DNA of 62,124 nt from an uncultured Pseudomonadota bacterium (GTDB lineage: Bacteria > Pseudomonadota > Gammaproteobacteria > Methylococcales > Methylomonadaceae): assembly GCA_903928965.1 (NCBI GenBank), contig CAIYSZ010000046.1:1-62124 (forward strand). The letters are read 5' to 3'. Position numbers and translations under genes: made by a program. This document shows positions 17,336 through 26,152 of the stretch, piece by piece (the first letter of the stretch is position 1; every line of letters begins with the position of its first letter). Under the pieces are notes generated by a model, which saw only the letters and a list, made by a program, of their open reading frames with translations, made no database searches and was not told where the DNA came from.

Positions 17336-17882
17336 ACCACACCCGCGGCGGCTCGCCAAGACTCAATTTACTCACGCCTCCGTAATCCACTTCCAACCGA
17401 AATGCATCAGCCAACGGCATGTTCATGGTCTGCGCCAACCAAGCCCGCACCACGCCGGCATGCGTGATCACCCAAGCGCTGGAAATCGGCTGACGCCGTA
17501 AATCCAAGGCAAAGCCCGCGACTCGCGCCGCCAATTGCAAAAACGACTCGCCTTGCGGCGGCGCGCGGGTCACATAATCCTCGCTCCAAGCCTGCATTTC
17601 AACTATCGGAATGGCATTCCACCCCATCATTTCCCAAACGCCGAAATTCAATTCCATTAAACGGCTATCCAATTCCACCCGCACGCCACCTAAGGCCTTG
17701 GCGGCCTCGGCGCAACGCCGTAGCGGACTAGAGTAAACCCGTTCCGGACTAACCGCCGGCAATTTCGCCCTTAGCGCCGCCAACTCTTCGGTAAAATCCG
17801 CCGTCAAACCGATATCGGTCTGTCCGTAACAAATTCCCGGCGGCAACTCCGGCCGAGTATGACGGATTAAATACACTTCCAC
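17322..17882 (-). CDS. cobC: Histidine phosphatase, probable CobC (alpha-ribazole-5'-phosphate phosphatase)
   Basis: The 186-residue protein is a phosphoglycerate-mutase-like histidine phosphatase. The phosphohistidine motif is LIRHTRPE at its start (the family RHG has become RHT), with [10 protein letters not shown] and the second catalytic His in VITHAG. The start is a GTG at 17882, two bases after the cobS stop; the frame extends upstream inside cobS but without homology. Between cobS and cobQ it most likely removes the phosphate from alpha-ribazole phosphate or adenosylcobalamin phosphate. Assignment to CobC rests on context, since this family is broad. Confidence 0.85.
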   Translation of the reverse strand: MEVYLIRHTRPELPPGICYGQTDIGLTADFTEELAALRAKLPAVSPERVYSSPLRRCAEAAKALGGVRVELDSRLMELNFGVWEMMGWNAIPIVEMQAWSEDYVTRAPPQGESFLQLAARVAGFALDLRRQPISSAWVITHAGVVRAWLAQTMNMPLADAFRLEVDYGGVSKLSLGEPPRVWYVNR

Positions 17883-17884
17883 GC

Positions 17885-18640
17885 TTACCCCCGCGCCAAG
17901 GCCACGGCCGCTATATAAAACCCCAATTCGGTTAACTGCTGCATCGCCCCCAAACAATCTCCGGTATAACCTTGCAAGCGCCGGCGCAACAAACGGTAAA
18001 ACCACCACCCTACCGCCGCGGCCGGCAATAAAGCCCACCAAGCCGCCGCCGGCAACCAGAAAAGCGACGGCGCGGTCAATCCGGCGGACCACGCGCCATC
18101 CCGCCACGATGCACGTTCCAAGACACTCTTGGCCTTACCTTCGCCGCGCAAATAAGGCAAGCGGAAGGCGAGACACAAGGCCGCCCAACGACTGACGCCA
18201 TGCCCGGCCAGCAACACCGGCCCCAGCCAGACGGCGGACAAATGACTCAGGGCGCTCAACTTCAGCCACAAGCACAAAATCAAGGCCAATGCGCCGAAAC
18301 TGCCGATGCGCGAATCACGCATGATATGCAAACATTGCTCGGCATCCATGCCGCCGCCCAAACCGTCGGCGGCGTCGGCCAAGCCGTCCTCGTGCAAACC
18401 GCCGGTAATGCACACCGACGCCGCCACGCTCAACCCGACCGCCAAGTCATGCGGTAATCCCAAAAGCGTCGCCGCATGATAAACCGCCAGCGCCAATCCG
18501 CCGACCACGAAACCGATTAACGGAAAATACTTTAGCGCCGCGCTCATATCCTCCGCGCGCCAATTTAGCGCCGTAGGCGCCGGCAAGCGGGTAAAATAAC
18601 CGATGGCCAATCCAAAATCGCGTAGCGGATTACTGCTCAC
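17885..18640 (-). CDS. cobS: Adenosylcobinamide-GDP ribazoletransferase (cobalamin synthase)
   Basis: This integral membrane enzyme joins adenosylcobinamide-GDP and alpha-ribazole (phosphate). The conserved acidic metal-binding motif is EDGLADAADGLGGG, preceded by TGGLH, and several hydrophobic helices follow. I prefer the GTG at 18640 (SSNPLRDFGLAIGYFTRLP follows), overlapping the cobT stop by 11 bases; a TTG at 18661 is the alternative. About 250 residues is the family norm. Overlap on both sides indicates coupled translation with cobT and cobC. Confidence 0.92.
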   Translation of the reverse strand: MSSNPLRDFGLAIGYFTRLPAPTALNWRAEDMSAALKYFPLIGFVVGGLALAVYHAATLLGLPHDLAVGLSVAASVCITGGLHEDGLADAADGLGGGMDAEQCLHIMRDSRIGSFGALALILCLWLKLSALSHLSAVWLGPVLLAGHGVSRWAALCLAFRLPYLRGEGKAKSVLERASWRDGAWSAGLTAPSLFWLPAAAWWALLPAAAVGWWFYRLLRRRLQGYTGDCLGAMQQLTELGFYIAAVALARG

Positions 18641-19685
18641 GGCTGACCCGCGCTGAATCAAAGGTCGCCATGTCGCACAGCAAACGCGCGGCGCTGTAAA
18701 GCAGAGGCGTGACCAAGGCCGCGCCGCTGCCCTCGCCTAGGCGCAATCCCAAATCCAGCAGCGGCTCCGTTCTTAAGCGCCGCAACAGCAAGCGGTGGCC
18801 GGCTTCGCCGGAACAATGGCTGAACACGCAATACTCCAGCACGGCCGGCCGGATGCGCGCCGCCGTCAACGCCGCCGCGCTGGAAATAAAACCGTCCACC
18901 ACCACCAGCGCCCGCCGCGCCGCCGCCTGCAGCATGCCGCCGGCCATCGCCGCAATCTCCAAGCCGCCCACCGCCGCCAGCACCGCCAGCGGCGTGGAAT
19001 CCAGCGTCAAAGCATGCAAACGCAATGCCGCGGCCACCACTTCCGCCTTGCGCGCCACCCCAGCTTCGTCCAGACCCGCGCCGCGCCCGACGCAATCCGC
19101 CGCCGGCAAACCGCAAAACGCCGCCATCAAGGCGCTGGCGGCGCTGGTATTGCCGATGCCCATTTCACCAAAACAAAATACGTTATAACCCTCATCCACC
19201 CGCGCCGCGATAAATTCAGCGCCGACATCCCACGCCTCCCGGCACTCGCGCTCGCTCATTGCTGGCCCGCGGGCAAAATTAGCCGTGCCGTGCGCCACCT
19301 TAGCGCCGACCAAACCGGCCTGGTAAGCCTCCGGCGGAAAATCGCCAATCACCCCGCAATCAATCACCCGTAATTCGATTTGATTACACGCCGCGATGAC
19401 GTTAATCGCCGCTCCGCCTTGCAGAAAGTTCAGCACCATTTGCCGCGTCACTTCTTGCGGGTAGGCGCTGACCCCCTCGGCCGCCACGCCATGATCGGCG
19501 GCGAACACGGCGGCCAACGGCCGCACGCTCGGCGTCAGCGTTCGCTGCACCGCGCCCAATTGCGCCGCCAAGTCCTCCAGCCGGCCTAGCGAACCCACGG
19601 GCTTGGTCTTATTCGCCAACGCCGCTTGCAAGCGCTCCAACCAAACCGGCTCCAGCGGCTCAACGACAGGCGGCGTGAAACCCAC
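18630..19685 (-). CDS. cobT: Nicotinate-nucleotide--dimethylbenzimidazole phosphoribosyltransferase
   Basis: The 351-residue enzyme makes alpha-ribazole phosphate from dimethylbenzimidazole and nicotinate mononucleotide for the lower ligand of cobalamin. Family marks include KTKPVGSLGRLEDLAAQLG near the N-terminus, AVFAADHGV, FGEMGIGNTSAASAL and VVDGFISSAAALTA. The start is a GTG directly adjoining the stop of the BtuM-like gene. With cobS and cobC it covers nucleotide-loop assembly. cobU/cobP is not in the window. Confidence 0.95.
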   Translation of the reverse strand: MGFTPPVVEPLEPVWLERLQAALANKTKPVGSLGRLEDLAAQLGAVQRTLTPSVRPLAAVFAADHGVAAEGVSAYPQEVTRQMVLNFLQGGAAINVIAACNQIELRVIDCGVIGDFPPEAYQAGLVGAKVAHGTANFARGPAMSERECREAWDVGAEFIAARVDEGYNVFCFGEMGIGNTSAASALMAAFCGLPAADCVGRGAGLDEAGVARKAEVVAAALRLHALTLDSTPLAVLAAVGGLEIAAMAGGMLQAAARRALVVVDGFISSAAALTAARIRPAVLEYCVFSHCSGEAGHRLLLRRLRTEPLLDLGLRLGEGSGAALVTPLLYSAARLLCDMATFDSARVSREQ

Positions 19686-20264
19686 CTAAACCGCCTTGAC
19701 GGCTTTGGCCCCGCTCAAAGCGCGCCCCAGGGCGGCGGCGGCCACGCCCAGGATCACGTAAAGCAAAGCCGCGCTGACATAAGCCAGGTAATAATCGGCG
19801 TTACCGTCCACGAAACCGGCCAGGCTCGGCGCGGCTATTTTTCCGGAAAACCAATAAAAACCAGCGCTTGAAAGCAAAAATGCCGACGAACCGGCGGCGA
19901 AAGCCGCGCCCAAACCCCGCAACCCGGCCAGCCAGCTCCAACCCAAGCGGCGGCTGTAAGCTCCGCCCAACCACATGACCCCGTAAGCCGGAATCAAGAA
20001 CGCATAAGCCGCGGACACGCAATAGTCGCTGACCCCAAATTGACTAATCGCGACATAATCAATCAAGCCCGCCGCGGCCAACAAGGCCAAAAACCAATCA
20101 CGGCCCGCGCCGCTCCAAGCCGCCAAAAAAAACACCGCCAACGAAGCGTCCGGCAGACTCAACGCTGAACCGAAATGCTGATACCTAGTAAGCGCCATCA
20201 CCAACAGCAAACCGGCCGCCGGCGAAAACAAGGAAAAACGTGTGCGAGTCATGGGGTCGGTCAT
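19686..20264 (-). CDS. btuM: BtuM-like cobalamin transporter (ECF S-component type)
   Basis: This 192-residue hydrophobic protein has about six membrane helices. It sits directly between btuB and cobT downstream of a cobalamin riboswitch. The N-terminal TRYQHFGSALSLPDASLAVF segment, the length and a lone Cys (residue 82, in SDYCVSAAYAF) match what I know of BtuM. In BtuM of Thiobacillus denitrificans a conserved cysteine near position 80 binds cobalt and decyanates vitamin B12. The proposed role is cobalamin movement across the inner membrane in place of BtuCDF. No ECF ATPase is nearby. The assignment is by recognition and context, not by alignment. Confidence 0.75.
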   Translation of the reverse strand: MTDPMTRTRFSLFSPAAGLLLVMALTRYQHFGSALSLPDASLAVFFLAAWSGAGRDWFLALLAAAGLIDYVAISQFGVSDYCVSAAYAFLIPAYGVMWLGGAYSRRLGWSWLAGLRGLGAAFAAGSSAFLLSSAGFYWFSGKIAAPSLAGFVDGNADYYLAYVSAALLYVILGVAAAALGRALSGAKAVKAV

Positions 20265-20278
20265 ACGGAATCTCCAAA

Positions 20279-22213
20279 TTAATAATCATATTGCAAGGTA
20301 ATAAAAAAGTTTCTGCCGAAGTTTTGGTAATTGGCCACCGTTTGGTACTTTTTATCCAGCAGATTGTTTAGTTTAGCCGATAACGTCCAATTTTTGCCAA
20401 ATCGGTACGCGCTACGTAAATCCAGCGTCACATACCCGCCCAAGCGAGTTAGGTTGGGGTCGTCGTTAAAACGCCCGGCTTGCGCCAACAGCCGCGCGCC
20501 AAGTTCCCAGGGGCCGGTATTCGCCGAGGCGTCGTAGGTCGCGCTCTCCTGCGTGCGATTAGGCAGCACGCCATGCGTCACGGTATCCCGCGGATTCAAA
20601 AAATTCAAATTTAACTTATGCCGCAAGCCTAGGCAACGCCAGCCGATTTCCGTCTCCAGCCCCTCTATCCGCGCCTTTGCGATATTCGATGGCGTATAAC
20701 TTAAATTACCCGGAGAAATCGGCATCCATTGAATCAAATTATCGATGTCCGTATGATAAATTCGCGCTTCCCATTGCACCCGCTCGTGATTTCCGGCCAA
20801 ACCGGCTTCCACCGATTTTGACTCTTCCGGCTTCAAATGCGGATTACCGTAATCTCCGAAACCGTCGCGAAAATACAAGTCGTTGAATGTAGGCGCTTTA
20901 AACGCATTGCCGAAATTGGCGAACAGGCTCAAGCCCCGCTCGAAATTGCCGCGCCAACCGACACTGCCGGTAACGATTTCACCAAAGGCCTGGTTTCTAT
21001 CCCAGCGCAAGGAAGCGTTAGTAAATTGGTTCTTTCCCCAACGGCTATGCAACTCGCCGAATAGACCCACGTCGTAACGCGAATTTTTTGCATACGTGCT
21101 ATCGCTGAAGACTTGATCCATTAAAAAATCGCTGCCAAGGGAAAATTGCTGTGCGTCGGACAGCGTCAGATCGTTTTGCCAACTGGCGTTCCAGCGCGAA
21201 GTATCGAAATAACCGGCCGGCGCACCATTCGGCGTATAGTTCTGCTGATCATCCTGAGTTTGGCCTAGACGTAATTGCGTGCGCCAATCCTGGTTCACAT
21301 CCCATTTAGCGGTTGCGCCCGCCACCTGATTCACGAAAAACTTGTTACTCTCCGCCCCTGGAGTAAACGCGTCATAATGATTCGTACCCTCGGCATGGGT
21401 GAAAAAACCTTCCAACTCCACGTGATCCCATTGATAGCCGGCGCGCGCGTTCACCGCCGTATTGCGGTAACCGTCGCGTTGCCGGGAACCGAAATACGGC
21501 TTCAGCATGGCGTCGAAACCGGCGCTCTGCAAATTGGAAGCGCCGACGCCATACCAAGACTGACCGCTACGCCCGCTGGCATGCACTGCCTCCTGCTGCG
21601 TGTCGAACGAACCCGCGCCCGCGGTCACTCCTATTGAAGGCTTTTCCTGTTGCTTGGCCTTGCGGGTAAAAATCTGGATCACCCCGCCGATCGCCTCAGA
21701 ACCATAGATACTGGACTGCGGACCGCGAATAATTTCCACCCGCTCGACCTGATCCATGGGTATCAATTCAAATGCCGATTGCCCCAAGGTCACCGAACCG
21801 GCCCGCACGCCGTCGATCAACACCAAAACATGGCTAGCATTGGTTCCGCGCATGAACACGCTGCTGGGTTGGCCATAACCGCCTTGTTGCACCATGTCCA
21901 CTCCAATCGCGCCTTTAAGCAAATCCGGCAGGGTTTTCACCTGCAATTGCTCGATATCGGCGCGGGTAAACACCGAGGCGGCGGTCGCCAATTCGTCTTT
22001 CCGGCTATTGGTGCGGGTAGCGGTTACCACGACTCCGGACAACTCAGTTTGAGTCTGATCGGACCCCGTTGGCTCTACTTCCCCCGCCTCCTCCGCCCCG
22101 GCCGGCCACGCGCCACCGCAACTCAAACCCGCCAACACCAACACACGCGGCCAACACGCGCGAAAACTCGGACGGGACGCTTGCCCGCCGACAATAGAAA
22201 AAGACATAAACAT
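20279..22213 (-). CDS. btuB: TonB-dependent cobalamin receptor BtuB
   Basis: The product is a roughly 644-residue outer-membrane receptor. The signal peptide precedes a TonB box-like ELSGVVVTATRTNSRKDEL, then a plug domain with LPDLLKGAIGVDMVQQGGYG and RGPQSSIYGSEAIGGVIQIF, and a barrel ending in LQYDY. The PSSVFMRGTNASHVLVLIDG stretch is characteristic of BtuB. I prefer the ATG at 22213 or the one two codons later; the frame is open to 22237. It is the first gene after the riboswitch and its energy would come from a TonB system such as the one at 13.4-15.5 kb. Confidence 0.93.
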   Translation of the reverse strand: MFMSFSIVGGQASRPSFRACWPRVLVLAGLSCGGAWPAGAEEAGEVEPTGSDQTQTELSGVVVTATRTNSRKDELATAASVFTRADIEQLQVKTLPDLLKGAIGVDMVQQGGYGQPSSVFMRGTNASHVLVLIDGVRAGSVTLGQSAFELIPMDQVERVEIIRGPQSSIYGSEAIGGVIQIFTRKAKQQEKPSIGVTAGAGSFDTQQEAVHASGRSGQSWYGVGASNLQSAGFDAMLKPYFGSRQRDGYRNTAVNARAGYQWDHVELEGFFTHAEGTNHYDAFTPGAESNKFFVNQVAGATAKWDVNQDWRTQLRLGQTQDDQQNYTPNGAPAGYFDTSRWNASWQNDLTLSDAQQFSLGSDFLMDQVFSDSTYAKNSRYDVGLFGELHSRWGKNQFTNASLRWDRNQAFGEIVTGSVGWRGNFERGLSLFANFGNAFKAPTFNDLYFRDGFGDYGNPHLKPEESKSVEAGLAGNHERVQWEARIYHTDIDNLIQWMPISPGNLSYTPSNIAKARIEGLETEIGWRCLGLRHKLNLNFLNPRDTVTHGVLPNRTQESATYDASANTGPWELGARLLAQAGRFNDDPNLTRLGGYVTLDLRSAYRFGKNWTLSAKLNNLLDKKYQTVANYQNFGRNFFITLQYDY

Positions 22214-22324
22214 GAAACCTCTGCGCCCGCCGCGCATCCGGAGTAAAAACAGGCAGAGGAAAACCGGGGGAAGAAAGACTTAAGGCCGGAGTTAAAACAA
22301 TTTTCAGCCTTAAATCTATCGTCC

Positions 22325-22545
22325 ACAGCCCGCCGCTGCCGCGATGTTTCTTTCCGGCCAGTCTCCGGGCTCATAAGCGGCCTTCAAGGCCTAAATCGCC
22401 GCCTTCCCACGCTATTGCGCAGTGGCGATTGGCGATTCTTAACTTATTTACCGTTGCGGGGGCAGCGCCGGCTTTGGCGTAAAAAACGCCGCACCGGCTT
22501 CCTGTTTAAGCCCGGCGGCGGAACACCGCGCGGGACACCCGAAAG
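22325..22545 (-). ncRNA. Cobalamin (AdoCbl) riboswitch
   Basis: On the minus strand the leader contains the conserved landmarks in order: GGTG...GGAAGCCGGTG (22528 down to about 22490), GCGCTGCCCCCGCAACGGTAA (ending near 22448), CCACTG...GTGGGAAGGC (about 22425-22400) and the B12 box AGCCCGGAGACTGGCC (22371-22356). Downstream a complementary pair, TTAAGGC and GCCTTAA (about 22270-22320), could form the expression platform hairpin ahead of btuB. The spacing fits the class I architecture. Bound adenosylcobalamin would switch off btuB and probably the following cob genes. Confidence 0.93.
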
Positions 22546-22555
22546 AAGTCAAATG

Positions 22556-22583
22556 ATTCTATTGTGTTTGGGAAATTTTGCAA
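22556..22583 (-). promoter_or_regulatory. Promoter of the riboswitch-btuB transcript
   Basis: On the minus strand TTGCAA (22578-22583) and TAGAAT (22556-22561) with a 16-base spacer lie just upstream of the first riboswitch landmark, putting the transcript start near 22549. Confidence 0.5.
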
Positions 22584-22589
22584 GTTTTT

Positions 22590-22934
22590 GTACATAGACA
22601 ACGTTAAAAGCCAGCCGCGTTTCAGCCCTAAACGTCAGCCCCAAACACTAAGCAGTGACATGCAAAAGGCGCTCGCGATTTAATGTCTGCTGGATGTTGC
22701 ATCGTAATGGGCGACACCGTAACATGAAACAATCTTTTGTCATCTCCGTCCTCCCAAATTGACCGCGCCGGCAATGTTCTAGCCCACGCCAATCGCCGCC
22801 CACACTGCCTCGCCGCGGCTGGGCCGGTCCAGGTTTTAATCCCGAAAAATCCAAGCCAATAAAACCTAAAGTTATCCGGCTTGAAACCGTAGCTCCCTAG
22901 GCGTAAAATGATTTATTTGCCTGGTTACCCTACT
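22590..22934. other. Intergenic gap between btuB leader and msrB
   Basis: About 340 bases without a convincing gene. A palindrome-like TTTGTACATAGACAA lies at 22587-22601 just upstream of the btuB promoter. The rest shows no coding pattern or clear structure; it must carry the msrB promoter, which I cannot identify. Confidence 0.4.
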
Positions 22935-23330
22935 ATGAGCGAAATCAACCACACTGAACAAGAATGGCGCGAACTGCTAACCTCGGAGCAATACTACGTC
23001 TGCCGGCAAAAAGGCACTGAACCCGCGTTCACCGGCAAATACACCGACACCGAAACTCCCGGCGTCTACCAATGCATTTGCTGCAAGCAACCCTTATTCT
23101 CGTCCATGCACAAATTCCACTCCGGCTGCGGCTGGCCTAGTTTCTGGCAACCCATCGCCGCGGCGGCGGTGAAGGAAACGCCTGACAACAGCCATGGCAT
23201 GCACCGCACCGAAGTCACCTGCGGCGCTTGCGACGCCCACCTCGGCCATGTTTTCAACGACGGCCCGCCGCCGACCCGCCTCAGATATTGCATCAACTCC
23301 GTATCCCTCATCCTAATCCCCGAAACCTAA
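22935..23330 (+). CDS. msrB: Peptide-methionine (R)-S-oxide reductase
   Basis: This 131-residue MsrB repairs oxidised methionine (R-sulfoxide) in proteins. The structural zinc is held by two CxxC pairs (Cys47/50 and Cys96/99). The catalytic Cys119 lies in [11 protein letters not shown], and Cys65 in [10 protein letters not shown] is a possible resolving residue. I start it at ATG 22935 ([15 protein letters not shown]); the frame is open to 22908. It stops two bases before the aminopeptidase start, suggesting co-transcription. Confidence 0.95.
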   Translation: MSEINHTEQEWRELLTSEQYYVCRQKGTEPAFTGKYTDTETPGVYQCICCKQPLFSSMHKFHSGCGWPSFWQPIAAAAVKETPDNSHGMHRTEVTCGACDAHLGHVFNDGPPPTRLRYCINSVSLILIPET

Positions 23331-23332
23331 CC

Positions 23333-24628
23333 ATGCCGAAATCTGCCGCCGCCCTGCTCAATTTCATCGACGCCAGCCCTAGTCCTTGGCACGCGGCGCA
23401 TTCCATCGCCTCGCAATTGCGCGGACATGGCTTTGAACAACTCAGCGAAAGCGCGGATTGGAGCTTGAACACTAACGGGCGATATTACGCGGTGCGAGAC
23501 GATTCGTCCATCATCGCCTTCATCGTCGGCAGGCAAACGCCAGCCGAACACGGCTTCAAAATTGTCGGCGCGCATACCGACTCGCCGGGCCTGCGCGTCA
23601 AACCGCAACCCTGGCTAAGCGGCGACGGATATGCCCGTGTGGCGCTGGACGTCTACGGCGGCCCGATACTCGCCAGCTTCACCGACCGCGACCTCGGTCT
23701 GGCCGGCCGCCTAGTTTACCAACAGACGGACGGCTCGCTGGTCAACAGCCTGATCGACTTTAAACGCGCCATGTTGCGCCTGCCCAATCTGGCCATCCAT
23801 CTTAACCGCGCCGTCAACGAAGACGGCCTGAAACTGAACAAACAAACCGAACTGGCCGGCATCCTCGGCCTTAACGCCAATCAACAACTCAATGCGGACC
23901 ATTTCACACATCTGCTGGCGGAACATGTTCAAGCCTCGGTAGAGCAAATCCTGAGCTGGGAGCTTGCGGTGTACGACGTGCAACCTGGCAATCTATGGGG
24001 CGCGGAGCAAGAATTCATCGCCGACGGGCAACTGGACAATCTGGCCTCCTGCCACGCCGGTTTGACCGCGCTGCTGGCCGAGGCCGGCGCCAAAGCGGAC
24101 GCCACCCGCGTCTGCGCTTTTTTCGACCATGAAGAAGTCGGCAGCAACAGCGCCAAGGGCGCCAGCGGCAGTTTCCTCGGCGATGTATTGCAACGCATAA
24201 CGCTTAGCAGCGGCGGCCAAGGCGTGGATTGGCAACGCGCCTTGGCGCACAGCTTCATTATTAGCGCCGACATGGCGCATGCCTATCACCCCAATTATCC
24301 GGGCGCTTACGAACCCAACCACAAAGTCTTCGTCAATCAGGGGCCGGTGATTAAAATCAACGCCAATCAACACTACGCCACCGATTGCCAAACAGAGGCG
24401 CAATTCATCGCCTACTGCCGCGAGGCCGAAGTTCCTTTCCAAAAATACGCCCATCGCGGCGACCTCGCCTGCGGCAGCACCATCGGCCCCCTCTGCGCCA
24501 CCCGTCTTGGCATACGCACGGTAGACGTCGGCGCGCCGATGTGGGCCATGCACAGCCTGCGCGAAAGCGCCGGCGCGCTGGATCACAAATACATGATCCA
24601 GGTTCTGCGGCGATTTTTTAGCGCCTAA
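23333..24628 (+). CDS. apeB: M18 family aminopeptidase
   Basis: The 431-residue cytoplasmic metallo-aminopeptidase removes N-terminal, often acidic, residues from peptides. Metal ligands appear in [14 protein letters not shown] near residue 80, in [15 protein letters not shown] near residue 265 and in [15 protein letters not shown]. The C-terminal HSLRESAG is also family-typical. The true start is ATG 23333, two bases after msrB; the frame runs open upstream inside msrB. It converges with gltX, overlapping its stop codon by four bases. Confidence 0.93.
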   Translation: MPKSAAALLNFIDASPSPWHAAHSIASQLRGHGFEQLSESADWSLNTNGRYYAVRDDSSIIAFIVGRQTPAEHGFKIVGAHTDSPGLRVKPQPWLSGDGYARVALDVYGGPILASFTDRDLGLAGRLVYQQTDGSLVNSLIDFKRAMLRLPNLAIHLNRAVNEDGLKLNKQTELAGILGLNANQQLNADHFTHLLAEHVQASVEQILSWELAVYDVQPGNLWGAEQEFIADGQLDNLASCHAGLTALLAEAGAKADATRVCAFFDHEEVGSNSAKGASGSFLGDVLQRITLSSGGQGVDWQRALAHSFIISADMAHAYHPNYPGAYEPNHKVFVNQGPVIKINANQHYATDCQTEAQFIAYCREAEVPFQKYAHRGDLACGSTIGPLCATRLGIRTVDVGAPMWAMHSLRESAGALDHKYMIQVLRRFFSA

Positions 24629-26016
24629 ACCAACCCCTCCACAAACCCAATCGCCCGCGCGATCCGGCCTAAGGTCTTATCCCGGCCCAACAAGGCCAAG
24701 GTCTTGTCTATCGCCGGCGACGCCGCGCCGCCGCACACCGCCACCCTAAGCGGCTGCGCCACCTTGCCCAATCCCAGCCCCAGCTTCTCGGCGGCGTCCA
24801 GCACCACCTGATGCAAGGGCTCGGCTTCCCAGGCCGGCGACTCCGCAAACGCGGCCAGCAAATGCCGTAATACCGGCAAACAGTCGGGCTTAAAATTTTT
24901 CTTCACCGCCGCTTCATCATACTGCTCGAACTCCCGGTAAAAGAAAACGCTCTGCGCAGCCATCTCCAGCAAGGTTTTGCAGCGCTCGCGCTGCGCCTCC
25001 ACCACCAGACTCAAGCTCGGCCCTAGACTCGGATCTATGCCTAGATTCCCCATGTGCCAGCTCAAATGCCGCGCCACCAGTTCCGGCTCGCTGTTCATAA
25101 TATATTGGTGATTTAACCACAGTAATTTATCCGGATTAAAAGTAGAAGCCGACACGTTCACCTGCTCCAGCGTAAACAACTCCACCATGTCCGCCAACGA
25201 AAATAACTCGCGGTCGCCATGCGACCAACCCAGTCGCACCAGATAATTCAACAATGCTTCCGGCAAAAAGCCGTCCTCGCGGTATTGCATCACACTCACC
25301 GCGCCGTGGCGTTTCGACAGCCGCGCCCCGTCCGCCCCCAAAATCATCGGCACGTGCGCGTACCGAGGCAAGGCCGCGCCCAAGGCTTGCAAAATGTTAA
25401 TCTGTCGCGGGGTATTATTCACATGGTCGTCGCCGCGAATCACATGGCTGATATGCATATCCATGTCATCCACCACCACGGTCAAATTATAGGTCGGCGA
25501 GCCGTCGGAACGGGCGATGATTAAATCGTCCAGCTCTTGATTGGCTATGACGATGCGTCCCTTGATCAAATCGTCGATCACCACCTCGCCCTGCTCGGGA
25601 TTTTTAAACCTAACGACCCCCTCCCGCAAACCGGCATGCCGGCACTTGCCGTCATAGCGAGGCTTTTCTTTATTCGCCATCTGCCGCTCGCGCAAGGCAT
25701 CCAACTCCTCGCGGCTGCACTGACAATAATACGCGTCGCCTTGCGCCAACAATTGAAGAATGACCTCTTTATACCGGTCAAAGCGATGGGTTTGATAAAA
25801 CGGCCCGGCGTCGTATTCCAATCCCAGCCAGGTCATGCCTTCCAAAATCGCATCCACCGACGCCTGCGTCGAGCGCTCCAAATCGGTGTCCTCGATACGC
25901 AAAATAAACCGGCCGCCGTGTTTACGGGCGTACAACCAAGAAAATAAAGCAGTGCGCGCGCCGCCGACATGCAAATAACCGGTGGGACTGGGAGCGAAAC
26001 GGGTAATAACTGTCAT
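24625..26016 (-). CDS. gltX: Glutamate--tRNA ligase
   Basis: This class I aminoacyl-tRNA synthetase of 463 residues charges tRNA-Glu. The HIGH-type motif is in [20 protein letters not shown] at the N-terminus, and the KMSKS-type motif is [20 protein letters not shown] is also conserved. I use ATG 26016 ([11 protein letters not shown]); the frame is open to 26103 but that lies before the family N-terminus. It is transcribed divergently from the efflux lipoprotein gene. Confidence 0.96.
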   Translation of the reverse strand: MTVITRFAPSPTGYLHVGGARTALFSWLYARKHGGRFILRIEDTDLERSTQASVDAILEGMTWLGLEYDAGPFYQTHRFDRYKEVILQLLAQGDAYYCQCSREELDALRERQMANKEKPRYDGKCRHAGLREGVVRFKNPEQGEVVIDDLIKGRIVIANQELDDLIIARSDGSPTYNLTVVVDDMDMHISHVIRGDDHVNNTPRQINILQALGAALPRYAHVPMILGADGARLSKRHGAVSVMQYREDGFLPEALLNYLVRLGWSHGDRELFSLADMVELFTLEQVNVSASTFNPDKLLWLNHQYIMNSEPELVARHLSWHMGNLGIDPSLGPSLSLVVEAQRERCKTLLEMAAQSVFFYREFEQYDEAAVKKNFKPDCLPVLRHLLAAFAESPAWEAEPLHQVVLDAAEKLGLGLGKVAQPLRVAVCGGAASPAIDKTLALLGRDKTLGRIARAIGFVEGLV

Positions 26017-26152
26017 GATGATGAATATGAAATAGAGAAAAAGCAAAATTTTGCGAATTGTATCAAACCCGCCGCCGCCTATTGCGTATTCCACCCCCGG
26101 CAAGCCGAAATCAGCTTGGTATAATATTCAATTTAGGCTATTCGGAACATTC

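Noticed and set aside
17883..18107. The longer open frame upstream of the CobC-type phosphatase
   Set aside because: It lies entirely within cobS in another frame; the phosphatase domain begins only at the GTG at 17882.
22648..22854. A 68-codon ORF between btuB and msrB
   Set aside because: Low-complexity translation without family match and no ribosome-binding site.
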